Shown: positions 1 to 8,829 of the stretch, piece after piece
How positions within the stretch are numbered: the first letter of the stretch is position 1
Layout: each line of letters opens with the position of its first letter
NCBI GenBank assembly: GCA_033850885.1
Contig: JAWWPG010000033.1
Coordinates: forward strand, 18,145 to 82,144
DNA: 64,000 nucleotides
Direction of reading: 5' to 3'
Source: JAWWPG01 sp033850885
Lineage (GTDB): Bacteria; Actinomycetota; Actinomycetes; Propionibacteriales; Nocardioidaceae
Notes under the pieces: model-generated
The model's input: the letters and a program-made list of their open reading frames with translations, nothing else
Told to the model about the DNA's origin: nothing
The model's database searches: none
Translations under genes and position numbers: made by a program

Positions 1-284
1 CCAGCACGCCCGATGGTGCGTGGCTGCCAGGTCGCAGCTCGTCCTTGATGCTGATATCTCAACCACACAAAGGTTCCCGCGTCTTCCGGCACGCATCCAG
101 GTCGCTCAGCAATGACGTGACAGGGCCGACCACTGCCTGCGGACGCGACCCGGCGCGGTGCAGAGGTCAATAAAACATGACAGAAAGTTGGGTGTGTCGC
201 CTCCTCATGCGCTTTGATTGTGCATAGCGTTTCCCAAACGTCGAGCATCGGCTCGGCATAGCGGAGTTCACGAAAGGGAAGTCA
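1..284. other. Intergenic region upstream of hupB
   Basis: No convincing coding sequence was found here. The stretch presumably carries the hupB promoter and 5' leader, but I could not place a well-spaced -35/-10 pair. A purine-rich ribosome binding site, GAAAGGGA, lies at about 272-279, just before the GTG start at 285. Confidence 0.4.
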
Positions 285-995
285 GTGAACAAGAGCCAGT
301 TCATCGAGACCCTCGCAGGGCACTATGAGGGGAACAAGAAGGCTGCCGGACATGCGCTGGAGTCGGTGCTCGACACCATCTCGCGCGAGCTCGTCAAGGG
401 TGAGAAGGTGGCCCTCACCGGCTTCGGAGCTTTCGAGAAGGTCGTCCGTGACTCGCGGATGGTCCGCAACCCTCGTACCGGCGAGCGCAAGCGCGCGAAG
501 AAGACCGCGGTGCCAAAGTTCAAGGCAGGCGCTGACCTGAAGGCGATCGTCTCTGGCGCGAAGAAGCTGCCGAGGGTCTCTGCAGCCACCGCCAAGACCT
601 CGGCCGCCAAGACGACGACGTCCGCGAGGCCTTCGACCTCGGCGACCTCGAAGTCGAGTGCGCCGGCGAAGAAGGCGACGGCCAGGAAGTCCGCGGCCAA
701 GAGCACGACGGCTGCCGGCACCGCCAAGAAGACCACCGCCAAGAGGACCACGGCGAAGAGGGCCACTGGTACGACGACCGCCCGGAAGACGGTGGCGAAG
801 TCCTCGCCGGCCAGGAAGACGGCCTCCCGGTCCGCATCGACAGCGTCGACCGCGAAGAAGGCGACCGCGAAGAAGGCGACCGCGAAGAGGACAACCGCAA
901 GGGCGACGACGGCCAAGAGGACCCCTGCGACCAAGTCCACAGCGACCAAGACCACCACCCGGTCAGCGGCGAAGCGGACCGCGAAGAAGAGCTAG
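285..995 (+). CDS. hupB: HU-family nucleoid protein with histone H1-like tail
   Basis: This 236-residue protein is a DNA-bending nucleoid protein of the actinobacterial HupB/HupS type. Residues 1-90 form the HU domain, with the DNA-arm signature GFGAF at 46-50 followed by RNPRTG at 61-66. Residues from about 95 to the end are a low-complexity basic tail built from AKK, TAKR and TARK repeats, resembling eukaryotic histone H1 and mycobacterial HupB. GTG at 285 is the start because GAAAGGGA sits 5 bp upstream and the HU domain begins directly there. It converges on the small cold-shock-like gene, with stops 4 bp apart. The tail length is usual for actinobacteria but long for HU in general. Confidence 0.96.
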   Translation: MNKSQFIETLAGHYEGNKKAAGHALESVLDTISRELVKGEKVALTGFGAFEKVVRDSRMVRNPRTGERKRAKKTAVPKFKAGADLKAIVSGAKKLPRVSAATAKTSAAKTTTSARPSTSATSKSSAPAKKATARKSAAKSTTAAGTAKKTTAKRTTAKRATGTTTARKTVAKSSPARKTASRSASTASTAKKATAKKATAKRTTARATTAKRTPATKSTATKTTTRSAAKRTAKKS

Positions 996-998
996 TCG

Positions 999-1217
999 TC
1001 AGGCCTCGTCACGCAACGGGTCTTCCAGCGTGACGATCGTCAAAGCGACGATCTCCCCGGCAGCGGAGACGTTGGCGCGGACCCGCTGCCCCGGCCGCAA
1101 CAGTCGCAGGCCGCCGGCGGCGAACGAAGCCTCGTCGAACGGCACCCGTCTCCCGTCGTCGGTCACGACAGCCCCCGACCTCGTCGCGGGGTCGAACGTG
1201 AGGACCGTCGCCTGCAT
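999..1217 (-). CDS. Small cold-shock-domain-like protein
   Basis: The 72-residue product begins ATVLTFDPATRSGAVVTDDG, which resembles a degenerate cold-shock domain: a beta-strand start like GTVKWF, a glycine turn and a DDGR segment before strand 3. The canonical RNP1/RNP2 aromatic residues are mostly absent, so nucleic-acid binding is uncertain. It lies 9 bp downstream of the FbiD-like gene on the same strand and is probably co-transcribed with it. The family assignment is by pattern only; it could be another small OB-fold protein. Confidence 0.55.
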   Translation of the reverse strand: MQATVLTFDPATRSGAVVTDDGRRVPFDEASFAAGGLRLLRPGQRVRANVSAAGEIVALTIVTLEDPLRDEA

Positions 1218-1226
1218 GGGCTCACG

Positions 1227-1898
1227 CTACTTCTGAAAGTCGGCGGCGCCGTCGAGACGGGCGAGCGCCGCCATCGTGAAGGGACCGAGCCCGAGCAGGG
1301 CGGCGTCTCGCAGGTCGTCCTCGGTGTCGACGTCGCGGCGCAGCCGAGCGAGATCGCCGGATGCGAGGTCGACGGCGCCCCCCTTTCGGTGCTGTTCACG
1401 CGAGTCGGCCCCGAAGGCCGGCCGCAGGCGGGCGCCCGTCCCCGCCGCCAGCAGCGTGGTGCCCGTGCCGGTGGCATCCGCCACGAACCAGCGAGGTACG
1501 CCGACTGCCGCGTCGAACGCTGCACTCAGATCCTCGGCCCGCAAGGCGGGAAGGTCTCCCGACATCGCCGCGACGGCTGCCGACGGGTCGTTTCGGCGCA
1601 CGACGTCGACACCGTGCACCAGGGCGCGGTTGAGCCCGTCATCCGGTGTGTCCGCGATGATCTCGACCCCGACGGAGACCAGGGCTCGACCGGCCGGCTC
1701 GTCGTTGGTCACCGCCACCACCTGCCGGACGAGGGGACAACCGAGGGCAGCCGTCGCAGAGTCGAGAGCGAACGCCTGCGCAAGCGTCGCCCTGACCGTC
1801 TGGTCGAACCGGCGAAGCCGCGTCTTGGCGACGCTGGTGTTCTTGACTGGGATGATGATCGTCCAAGCGGGAACCGGCCGGGCGTGGTGTGGTGTCAT
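1227..1898 (-). CDS. fbiD: Phosphoenolpyruvate/2-phospho-L-lactate guanylyltransferase (F420 biosynthesis)
   Basis: The protein belongs to the CofC/FbiD family, which transfers GMP to phosphoenolpyruvate or phospholactate to prime assembly of the deazaflavin cofactor F420. The N-terminal WTIIIPVKNTSVAKTRL segment is the nucleotide-binding strand-loop of this nucleotidyltransferase fold, and AMSGDLPALRAEDL in the middle matches the metal-binding D-P motif region. The gene is about 223 residues from ATG 1898; an upstream in-frame ATG at 1916 would add six residues. Neither start has a strong ribosome binding site. It is divergent from plsC, about 80 bp away, and is followed by the cold-shock-like gene. 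The other F420 genes (fbiA, fbiB, fbiC) are not in this window. Confidence 0.87.
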   Translation of the reverse strand: MTPHHARPVPAWTIIIPVKNTSVAKTRLRRFDQTVRATLAQAFALDSATAALGCPLVRQVVAVTNDEPAGRALVSVGVEIIADTPDDGLNRALVHGVDVVRRNDPSAAVAAMSGDLPALRAEDLSAAFDAAVGVPRWFVADATGTGTTLLAAGTGARLRPAFGADSREQHRKGGAVDLASGDLARLRRDVDTEDDLRDAALLGLGPFTMAALARLDGAADFQK

Positions 1899-1981
1899 CA
1901 ACCACGATCTTGCCATCTCCGGAAGTGGCCTTGGAGGCGAAGGTCAAGGCCCCCGATGGTCGGAATGGAGGGACGGCAGTG

Positions 1982-2740
1982 ATGAGCGACGACTCCGGAT
2001 GGGCCCTCGGGCTCTGCATCCGCGTTGTCCGCCGCCCGCTGATACTGCTCACCAAGCGAGACTGGCGCGGCGCTGAGCACATTCCTCCGACTGGTGGATG
2101 CGTGATCGCCGTCAACCATGTCTCCGAGTTCGACCCCCTGACCGCGGCGCACTTCGTCTACGACAGCGGCCAGCTGCCGCGCTTTCTCGGGAAGGTGGAG
2201 GTCTTCAGGATCCCGGTGCTCGGATGGGTCCTGCGGAACGCGGGACAGATCCCCGTCTACCGGCAGTCGGTCGGCGCCGCAGCCGCTTTCAGGGCGGCGG
2301 TGGAGGCCGTCGAGTCAGGGAGGTGCGTGATCGTCTACCCGGAGGGCACGATCACCCGTGACCCCGACCAGTGGCCGATGGCCGGGAAGACCGGCGTTGC
2401 CCGCATCGCGCTCGCGACCGGCTGCCCGCTGATCCCGGTCGCGCAGTGGGGTCCGCAGGAGGTGTTGCCGCCGTACACATGGCTGCCCAGGATCCTTCCC
2501 CGCAAGCTGATCCTGATCAGGGCGGGTGCGCCGGTCGACCTGACGGACCTGGCGGGCGAGCCGATCACCCCAGACCTGCTCAAGAGGGCCACGGACCGGG
2601 TGCTCGACGCGATCACCGGGCTCCTCGAGGAGATCCGCGGTGAGTCTGCTCCTGCCAGACGCTTCGACCCGTTGGCGGAGGGCGTCTCACGGATCGGCCG
2701 TCCGGCTCCGGTGCCGAGACGGGACGAGGAGCCCACATGA
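1982..2740 (+). CDS. plsC: 1-acyl-sn-glycerol-3-phosphate acyltransferase (PlsC family)
   Basis: This membrane-associated enzyme acylates lysophosphatidic acid to phosphatidic acid in phospholipid synthesis. The catalytic NHxxxxD motif is NHVSEFD at residues 45-51, and the substrate-phosphate motif is YPEGT at 119-123. The 252-residue length is usual for the family. ATG 1982 (or GTG 1979) is chosen because GGAGGGA at 1967-1973 is correctly spaced; a longer upstream reading would cross the divergent control region. The stop overlaps the gpsA start by 4 bp, pairing two steps of glycerolipid synthesis. Confidence 0.92.
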   Translation: MSDDSGWALGLCIRVVRRPLILLTKRDWRGAEHIPPTGGCVIAVNHVSEFDPLTAAHFVYDSGQLPRFLGKVEVFRIPVLGWVLRNAGQIPVYRQSVGAAAAFRAAVEAVESGRCVIVYPEGTITRDPDQWPMAGKTGVARIALATGCPLIPVAQWGPQEVLPPYTWLPRILPRKLILIRAGAPVDLTDLAGEPITPDLLKRATDRVLDAITGLLEEIRGESAPARRFDPLAEGVSRIGRPAPVPRRDEEPT

Positions 2741-3738
2741 CGAGGGTGGCCGTGTTCGGGGCGGGCTCGTGGGGAACAGCGTTCTCGCTCGTGCTCGCCG
2801 ATGCGGGGAACGACGTCACGCTGTGGGCCCGGCGCAAGGAGCTGAGCGACGGGATCAACGAGGAGCGCCAGAACGTCGACTACCTCCCGGGCATCCCGAT
2901 GCCGCCCGCGATCCGCGCAACCCACGACCCGCAGCGGGCGCTCGACGGCGCATCGGTGGTCGTCCTTGCCGTGCCGTCCCAGTCGCTGAGATCCAACCTC
3001 GAGCACTGGGCGGATGCCATCCCACCCGATGCGCTCGTGATGAGCCTGATGAAAGGCGTGGAGGTCGGCACCGCGAAACGGATGAGCGAGGTCATCCAGG
3101 AGGTCGGCCACGTCGGGAGCGAACGCGTCGCGGTCTTGTCGGGACCGAACCTGTCGAAGGAGATCGCCGAACGCCAGCCTGCGGCTTCCGTCATCGCATC
3201 GGTGGACGAGGCCGTCGCCGTGAGACTCCAGCAGCTCTGCCACACGGCTGCCTTCAGGCCGTACACGCTCACCGATGTCGTCGGCTGCGAGCTCGGTGGC
3301 GCGACCAAGAACGTCATCGCGCTGGCCGTGGGAATGGCCGCCGGGCTCGGGTTCGGCGACAACGCGAGAGCAACCGTGATCACCCGTGGCCTTGCCGAGA
3401 CGGCGCGGCTCGGGGCGGCCCTCGGCGCGGACCCCTACACGTTCTCCGGGCTGGCCGGCCTGGGGGACCTGGTCGCGACCTGCTCATCACCTCTTTCGCG
3501 GAACCGGCAGTTCGGCGAGCAGCTGGGGCTGGGCAAGTCCGTGGAGGAGGTGGCCGCGGCGACCCGTCAGGTGGCCGAGGGCGTCAAGTCGTGCGAGTCC
3601 ATCCGCGACCTTGCCAGCCGGCACGGTGTCGAGGTGCCGATCATCGACCACGTCGCCGCGTTGGTGCGCGGCGACGTCAAGCCGGAGGAGATGCTCGTCC
3701 GGCTCATCTCCCGCGCTGCGAAGGCCGAACGGGACTAG
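2737..3738 (+). CDS. gpsA: NAD(P)-dependent glycerol-3-phosphate dehydrogenase
   Basis: The enzyme reduces dihydroxyacetone phosphate to sn-glycerol-3-phosphate for phospholipid synthesis in the cytoplasm. The Rossmann dinucleotide loop GAGSWG is at residues 8-13, VLSGPNLSKEIA carries the conserved N-P-type loop, and the C-terminal catalytic domain includes GGATKNVIALA with the catalytic Lys. The 333-residue length is standard. ATG overlaps the plsC stop (ATGA), so the two are probably translationally coupled; ddl follows 22 bp later. Confidence 0.97.
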   Translation: MTRVAVFGAGSWGTAFSLVLADAGNDVTLWARRKELSDGINEERQNVDYLPGIPMPPAIRATHDPQRALDGASVVVLAVPSQSLRSNLEHWADAIPPDALVMSLMKGVEVGTAKRMSEVIQEVGHVGSERVAVLSGPNLSKEIAERQPAASVIASVDEAVAVRLQQLCHTAAFRPYTLTDVVGCELGGATKNVIALAVGMAAGLGFGDNARATVITRGLAETARLGAALGADPYTFSGLAGLGDLVATCSSPLSRNRQFGEQLGLGKSVEEVAAATRQVAEGVKSCESIRDLASRHGVEVPIIDHVAALVRGDVKPEEMLVRLISRAAKAERD

Positions 3739-3760
3739 CGCCCTACTACGCTTGCCGCCC

Positions 3761-4876
3761 ATGGGTGCCGAGCGGAAACCGAGAGTCGCTGTCGTCTTCG
3801 GCGGCAGGTCCAGTGAGCACGCGGTCTCCTGCGCGACTGCTGCCAGCGTGCTCTCCGTGATAGACCGCGACGCGTACGACGTGGTGCCGATCGGGATCAG
3901 CGTCGAGGGCAAGTGGGTGCTCGAGTCGGGAGAACCGGAACGGCTGGCGCTCACGGCGGGGCATGTCCCGGAGGTCGACGCAACGGCGAGTGCCATCGCG
4001 CTGAGCGCCGACCCGACCCGGCCCGACCTGGTGGTGGCCGAGCCAGGGGAGACGCCCCGGGTGCTGGGCGAGGTCGACGTCGTCTTTCCCCTGCTGCACG
4101 GCCCGTGGGGGGAGGACGGCACCATCCAGGGCCTCTTCGAGATGTCCGGGGTCCGGTACGTGGGGTCAGGCGTCCTCGCGTCGGCGGCCGCCATGGACAA
4201 GCACTTCACCAAGATGCTGCTGATTGCGCACGGCATCCGCACCACGCCGTACGTCGTGATCCTGCCCCGGGAGTGGGAGCGTGACCCGGCCGCCGTGCGG
4301 GACGCCGTGGAGGCGCTCGGGTTCCCCGTGTTCGTCAAGCCGGCAAGAGGAGGGTCGAGCCTCGGCATCACGAAGGTCGCGGACCGGGGCGGCTTCGACG
4401 ATGCCGTCGAGCATGCCCGTGGCTTCGACCCCAAGGTTCTCGTCGAGCCGGCGATGGAGGGGGCCCGTGAGCTCGAGTGCGGCATCCTGCAGCAACCTGA
4501 CGGCGACGCCGAAGCGAGCTCAGTGGCCGAGATCACCGCCTACGGCAGGCACGAGTTCTACGACTTCGAGGCGAAGTACCTCGGGGAGGACGGCGTCACC
4601 CTGCAGGTACCCGCTGACCTGCGCCGCGACGTACGCGACGAGGTCCAGCGGATCGCGGTCGACGCGTTCGAGGCACTGGGGTGCGAGGGACTGGCGCGAG
4701 TCGACTTCTTCCTCCTGCACGACGGGCGCCTTCTCGTCAACGAGGTCAACACGATGCCGGGGTTCACGCCGGCCTCGATGTTCCCGAGAATGTGGGCCGA
4801 GTCAGGGGTCGACTACCCCGAGCTGGTTGACCGCCTGCTCACGCTTGCCATGAGCCGCGGGACCGGGCTGCGCTGA
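3761..4876 (+). CDS. ddl: D-alanine--D-alanine ligase
   Basis: This ATP-grasp enzyme makes the D-Ala-D-Ala dipeptide for peptidoglycan. The N-terminal VAVVFGGRSSEHAVSC is the family signature, GPWGEDGTIQG the second, and the C-terminal VNEVNTMPGFTPASM holds the metal-binding Glu/Asn. Counting from ATG 3761, which puts the protein start six residues before the first strand, the product has 371 residues, typical of Ddl. An upstream in-frame extension reads through gpsA and is not used. Confidence 0.96.
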   Translation: MGAERKPRVAVVFGGRSSEHAVSCATAASVLSVIDRDAYDVVPIGISVEGKWVLESGEPERLALTAGHVPEVDATASAIALSADPTRPDLVVAEPGETPRVLGEVDVVFPLLHGPWGEDGTIQGLFEMSGVRYVGSGVLASAAAMDKHFTKMLLIAHGIRTTPYVVILPREWERDPAAVRDAVEALGFPVFVKPARGGSSLGITKVADRGGFDDAVEHARGFDPKVLVEPAMEGARELECGILQQPDGDAEASSVAEITAYGRHEFYDFEAKYLGEDGVTLQVPADLRRDVRDEVQRIAVDAFEALGCEGLARVDFFLLHDGRLLVNEVNTMPGFTPASMFPRMWAESGVDYPELVDRLLTLAMSRGTGLR

Positions 4877-4888
4877 CAGCAGGCCGGG

Positions 4889-5464
4889 TCATCGGCAGGG
4901 ATGGGGCTGGGTCGTGTGCCTCCTGATCGGCCCGGCCAGGTCGACCAGGATATCGGCGGCGGGCTGGTAGGGGCCGGGGACTCGAACCTCGACGTACGCC
5001 GACCTGCCGATCGTCGTGAAGTCGATCTCCCCGCTCAGTGGTCGTGTCGGGTCGACCGGCTTCCCGCGCTGAGTGACGAGCCAGCCGACGCGGTCGACGA
5101 CGAAGCACTGTGAGGTGGCGTGCAGGGCTCCCGGAGCAGACCCGCCGCACGTCAGGACGATCGGTGGGTCACCCCATGCGGCGGCGAACCGGTCGCGCGG
5201 TGAGATGACGCGCCTGCTCTCGCCGGCCACCCGGCTCGGGGTGGCCGCCACCAGGGCTGCGCACTGGCTGGCCACCGGTCCGCTGGCTCGGGGACCGGTC
5301 ACGTCGACGGGGCCCGCGGCGCCCCCTCGGCATCCGACCAGCAGGAAGCCGCCCAGCACGGTGAGGGTAGCCGTCGTCTGCAGCCTGGCGAGCAGGTGGT
5401 CCGAACGCAGATCGCTCCCTGCTGCGGGATGTGGGCGCAGGGAGCGACGAGGTGGCGGGTGCAC
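4889..5464 (-). CDS. DUF3515 family lipoprotein
   Basis: This 191-residue protein has a hydrophobic N-terminal segment ending in a lipobox, LLVGC at about residues 41-45, so it is likely exported and lipid-anchored. The mature part holds paired cysteines and the WLVTQRGKPVD segment typical of DUF3515, an actinobacterial family of unknown function often next to ddl and thiL. The GTG at 5464 gives an unusually long, arginine-rich pre-sequence before the hydrophobic core, so the true start may lie further in. It runs antisense to ddl, with a 12-bp gap between stops. Confidence 0.8.
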   Translation of the reverse strand: MHPPPRRSLRPHPAAGSDLRSDHLLARLQTTATLTVLGGFLLVGCRGGAAGPVDVTGPRASGPVASQCAALVAATPSRVAGESRRVISPRDRFAAAWGDPPIVLTCGGSAPGALHATSQCFVVDRVGWLVTQRGKPVDPTRPLSGEIDFTTIGRSAYVEVRVPGPYQPAADILVDLAGPIRRHTTQPHPCR

Positions 5465-5479
5465 GCCAGGTTCTAGGTG

Positions 5480-5716
5480 CTAGATGTGCACAACCGGACA
5501 CGTCAAGGTGCGAGTGATCCCGTCGATCCCCTGGACCTTGGCCACCACCAGCTTGCCCAGCTCGTCGACATTGCTCGCCTCTGCGCGCACGATGACGTCG
5601 TACGGGCCAGTGACATCCTCCGCGAGGTTGACACCCTCGATCTCCGCGATCGCCTTCGCGACGTCGGCGGCCTTGCCGACTTCGGTCTGGATGAGCACAT
5701 ATGCCTGGACAACCAC
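5480..5716 (-). CDS. Lrp/AsnC-type ligand-binding (RAM) domain protein
   Basis: The 78-residue product is a stand-alone effector-binding domain of the Lrp/AsnC family without the DNA-binding helix-turn-helix. The pattern VVQAYVLIQTEVGKAADV ... GPYDVIVRAEA ... GITRTLTCPVV is the alpha-beta sandwich that binds amino acids and oligomerises. Stand-alone copies are common next to ddl and thiL in actinobacteria; their role is unknown. GTG 5716 is supported by GGGAGGT five bases upstream. The gene ends 15 bp from the DUF3515 start, so the two form a minus-strand pair. Confidence 0.88.
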   Translation of the reverse strand: MVVQAYVLIQTEVGKAADVAKAIAEIEGVNLAEDVTGPYDVIVRAEASNVDELGKLVVAKVQGIDGITRTLTCPVVHI

Positions 5717-5821
5717 TGGTGACCTCCCGCGAGTCGAGTCGTGTCGATGCAGCGGTCATCACGCTACCGTCTGGAGAGGCCGTCCCGATAGGCGGGCGAC
5801 TGATGGCGATCCGAGGAGAAG

Positions 5822-6796
5822 ATGGCCGAACGATCCAGCCGCACGGCGGCCGAGATGGGCGAGTTCCCACTCATCCGCGCGATCACCGCCAGGTTCCCCC
5901 AAGGGCCCCACGTGCGGGTGGGTCCCGGTGACGACGCGGCCGTCGTCGAGATGCCGTCAGGCTCCGTGGTGGCATCCGTCGACATGCTCGTCCAGGACCG
6001 ACACTTCCGGCTCGACTGGTCTTCGGCGAGCGACATCGGCCACAAGGCCGCAGCCGAGGCGCTCTCCGACATCAACGCGATGGGCGGTGTCGCGACGGCG
6101 CTGCTGGTCGGGCTGGGCTGCCCCGAGGACCTCGAGACCCGCTGGATCCTCGAGCTCGCCGACGGGCTCGCCGAAGAGGCCGCCGTGGTCGGAGCGTCGG
6201 TCGTCGGGGGCGACCTGTCCGCGGCCTCGGTGATCACGCTCTCCGTCACCGTGATCGGGGTGTGCGAGCACGCAGTGGTACGTCGCAGTGGCGCGCGGGT
6301 GGGTGACATCGTGGCCATCTCGGGGCGACAGGGCTGGGCGGCGGCCGGCTTCGCGGTCCTGGCCCGAGGCTTTCGGTCCCCACGCGTCGTGGTGGACGCG
6401 CACCGGCGGCCGAGTCCGCCGTACCTGGCCGGAGCGGAGGCGGCCCGACTCGGGGCCACCGCGATGATCGACGTCAGCGACGGCCTGCTCCAGGACATCG
6501 CGCACCTGGCGGCGGCGAGTGGAGTCGCCGTCGACGTCGACGGCTTCGTGCTCGAGGTACCCGACGCCTTGCAGACCGTCGCAGCCGCGATGGGCGTCGA
6601 CCCGCTCCGGTTCGTGCTGACCGGCGGGGACGACTACTCGCTGGTCGCGACCTTCCCCCCGGACATCGAGCTGCCGGACACCTGGCGCCCGATCGGGAGG
6701 GTACTCGAGCGCGGAGAGGGCAGCAGCGAGGAGGGCCTCGTCACGGTGAACCGCGCCGCCTACCCTGACGCTGCGGGTCACCAGCACTTCGGCTGA
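5822..6796 (+). CDS. thiL: Thiamine-monophosphate kinase
   Basis: ThiL phosphorylates thiamine monophosphate to the active cofactor thiamine diphosphate. The protein belongs to the AIR-synthase/PurM-like fold: GPGDDAAV at residues 34-41 is the metal and ATP loop, SDINAMGG is the second conserved loop and MIDVSDGLLQD the third, with VLTGGDDYSLVATF near the C-terminus. The 324-residue length is usual. ATG 5822 has GGAGAAG 3-9 bp upstream. No TPP riboswitch-like sequence was recognised in the upstream 100 bp. It is the last conserved gene before the catabolic island. Confidence 0.95.
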   Translation: MAERSSRTAAEMGEFPLIRAITARFPQGPHVRVGPGDDAAVVEMPSGSVVASVDMLVQDRHFRLDWSSASDIGHKAAAEALSDINAMGGVATALLVGLGCPEDLETRWILELADGLAEEAAVVGASVVGGDLSAASVITLSVTVIGVCEHAVVRRSGARVGDIVAISGRQGWAAAGFAVLARGFRSPRVVVDAHRRPSPPYLAGAEAARLGATAMIDVSDGLLQDIAHLAAASGVAVDVDGFVLEVPDALQTVAAAMGVDPLRFVLTGGDDYSLVATFPPDIELPDTWRPIGRVLERGEGSSEEGLVTVNRAAYPDAAGHQHFG

Positions 6797-6870
6797 GACT
6801 CGCGTGGGCGGCGATCCGCGCTGCACGGTCGGGACCACCCGGATGTCGCATCGTTTCGCGCGACGATCCG

Positions 6871-8829
6871 TCAGCCCGCACGAGGTATCTGAACGGACCA
6901 GTGCCGGGAGCCGAGAGTCTCCCAGCCGCCCTGCCTACCCTCGCGGGCCGCCAGGTCGACCGTGACCTCCAACCGGGCGGCGCGGATCCGGACGTCCATC
7001 GTGGCCGTCGTGGAGACCTCGACGTCGGGCCATCGGAGCGTGAAGGTGGCCGTCGCTTCGGTGTGCTGCTCGAACGTCGCCCGGTCGAGGGTGACGCGCC
7101 CGGCGTAGTGCTCGGTCGCCGTCCCGTCGTGCGGGATCTCGTACGCCGACCCGTGGTCCACCACGCACGAGGTGGTCCGGGCGGCCACGTCACGCTCGAT
7201 CCTCCACGTCAGCCCCGAGGAGTCCTCGCTCGAGCCGGCGCCGGGGGCCAGCACGGGATCCGGGTACGGTGACGGGCCCGCCCAGACCGGCAGCTCCAGC
7301 TCGCCTTCGTGCACGGTCAGGCTGAGCGGGCCCGGGGGCGCCGCGGTGTTCGGCCAGTCGGCGCCGGCGATCGACAACCGCATCCGTTGGCCCGGATCGA
7401 ACTCGTAGGCACAGGCGTCGAGCTCGATCTCGACCTCGTACACCTCGCCAGGCGCCAACGGCTCGATGGCGTCGAGGCCCCCTCGGCAGCCGAGGTTCAG
7501 CGTCCCCCGCGACACCAGCGCCGACGTCCCGTCCGTGAACACGTCACACAGCTTCACCGACACGAACGCGGCCGGCTGGTCGGCGCTGACGCGCAGCCGC
7601 ACCTTCGGGTGTCCCATGACCGATATGCCTGCCGCGTCCCACTCCCAGGTCAGCGATGCCGCGTCGTCGAACCGCTGGTCACCGCTCTGTCCCCACGGAA
7701 GATGCCCGGCACAGTCGATCCACGCGTCGACCCCGACGTCTGCGAGCACGACGTAGGCCGACCGGCCCTCGAGCGGCCAGGAAGCAGCTGCGACTCTGGG
7801 CGACGGCCACTCCTCCCGGACCCAGCGCCCCTGGTGCGTGTCGAGCGTCGCCGACGGCCGGGTCGACGACCGAACGAAGCCCGTGAGGCACGGCCGGCCC
7901 TCGTCCAGCCCGTCGTCGACGCCGTTGTCGACCCCGCGCAGCCAGCGGTCCCACCACGCCACCATCTCCGGCATCGAGTCGATCCGTGGTCCCGGCTGTG
8001 ACGTCTCGGCGGCGGCGTGCGCCCATGGCCCGGCCAGCAGCCGGTGCGGCACGCCCTGTGCCCGCAGTTGCTCCATCAGCCGGAACGACGTGTTGCGGTA
8101 GCCGTCCGCCCAGCCGGCGACGACCATCGTCGGGCACGTGATTCGGTCGTAGTGGGGTCGCACCGACCCGTGCCGCCAGTAGGGTCCGTCCAGCTGCTCG
8201 CGCAGCCACGTCAGCGCCCACGGCTCGGACGTCTCGAGCCGGCGTACCCACTCCTCGCGCCAGCCGTCACCCCACACCGCGGGCACCGGTGGCAGTGCGT
8301 TCATCGGCGTCATGTAGTGGCAGTAGTCGACCAGGTCGAGGACCTTCAGCACGCCGCCCCGGTAGTGCACGTCGTCCGTGTACCGGTCGTCGCTGCCGTA
8401 GATGGCGATGATCGCCTTCAGGTGCTCAGGTCGTTCGCTGGCCATCTGGAGCGAGTTGAACGCGGAGTACGACGTGCCGTACATCCCCACGTTCCCGTCG
8501 CACCACTCCTGGCCGGCCAGCCAGCCGATGACGAGGTGCAGGTCCTGCTGCTCACGGGGTGGGTACTCGTCGGTGGCGTCGCCGCCCGACGAGCCGGTCC
8601 CTCGCAGGTCCAGGCGGCAGACGGCGTACCCGTGATCGTCGCGCAGCCGCACATAGTCCGGCCGGTACGACGAAGTGAGGTCGTCCTTGCGGTAGGGCAG
8701 TGCCTCGAGGATGCACGGCTGCGGGCCGGGTACGCCGGACGGCAGGTAGAGCGTCGCCGCGAGCTCGACGCCGTCGTCCATCCGGATCCGCGCCTCGTGA
8801 CACAGGCGGTCCAGGTCGGGGTGGTTCAC
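6871..8829 (-). CDS. CocE/NonD family hydrolase (X-Pro dipeptidyl-peptidase-like, S15)
   Basis: The 652-residue protein is an alpha/beta hydrolase of the cocaine-esterase / Xaa-Pro dipeptidyl peptidase class, hydrolysing acyl esters or N-terminal X-Pro dipeptides. The nucleophile elbow GTSYSA puts Ser at residue 120, AGWADGY supplies the likely Asp and GPWAHA the likely His. RGTGSSGG at 76-83 is the usual oxyanion-side loop. The C-terminal third is the jelly-roll PepX_C domain. There is no signal peptide, so it is probably cytoplasmic. GTG 8829 overlaps the stop of the upstream DmpA-like gene (GTGA), so the two peptidase-type genes are co-translated. Actual substrate is unknown. Confidence 0.9.
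   Translation of the reverse strand: MNHPDLDRLCHEARIRMDDGVELAATLYLPSGVPGPQPCILEALPYRKDDLTSSYRPDYVRLRDDHGYAVCRLDLRGTGSSGGDATDEYPPREQQDLHLVIGWLAGQEWCDGNVGMYGTSYSAFNSLQMASERPEHLKAIIAIYGSDDRYTDDVHYRGGVLKVLDLVDYCHYMTPMNALPPVPAVWGDGWREEWVRRLETSEPWALTWLREQLDGPYWRHGSVRPHYDRITCPTMVVAGWADGYRNTSFRLMEQLRAQGVPHRLLAGPWAHAAAETSQPGPRIDSMPEMVAWWDRWLRGVDNGVDDGLDEGRPCLTGFVRSSTRPSATLDTHQGRWVREEWPSPRVAAASWPLEGRSAYVVLADVGVDAWIDCAGHLPWGQSGDQRFDDAASLTWEWDAAGISVMGHPKVRLRVSADQPAAFVSVKLCDVFTDGTSALVSRGTLNLGCRGGLDAIEPLAPGEVYEVEIELDACAYEFDPGQRMRLSIAGADWPNTAAPPGPLSLTVHEGELELPVWAGPSPYPDPVLAPGAGSSEDSSGLTWRIERDVAARTTSCVVDHGSAYEIPHDGTATEHYAGRVTLDRATFEQHTEATATFTLRWPDVEVSTTATMDVRIRAARLEVTVDLAAREGRQGGWETLGSRHWSVQIPRAG

Noticed and set aside
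5717..5821. TPP riboswitch upstream of thiL
   Set aside because: The gap is too short and has none of the conserved THI-box bases; ThiL is a kinase not usually under this control.
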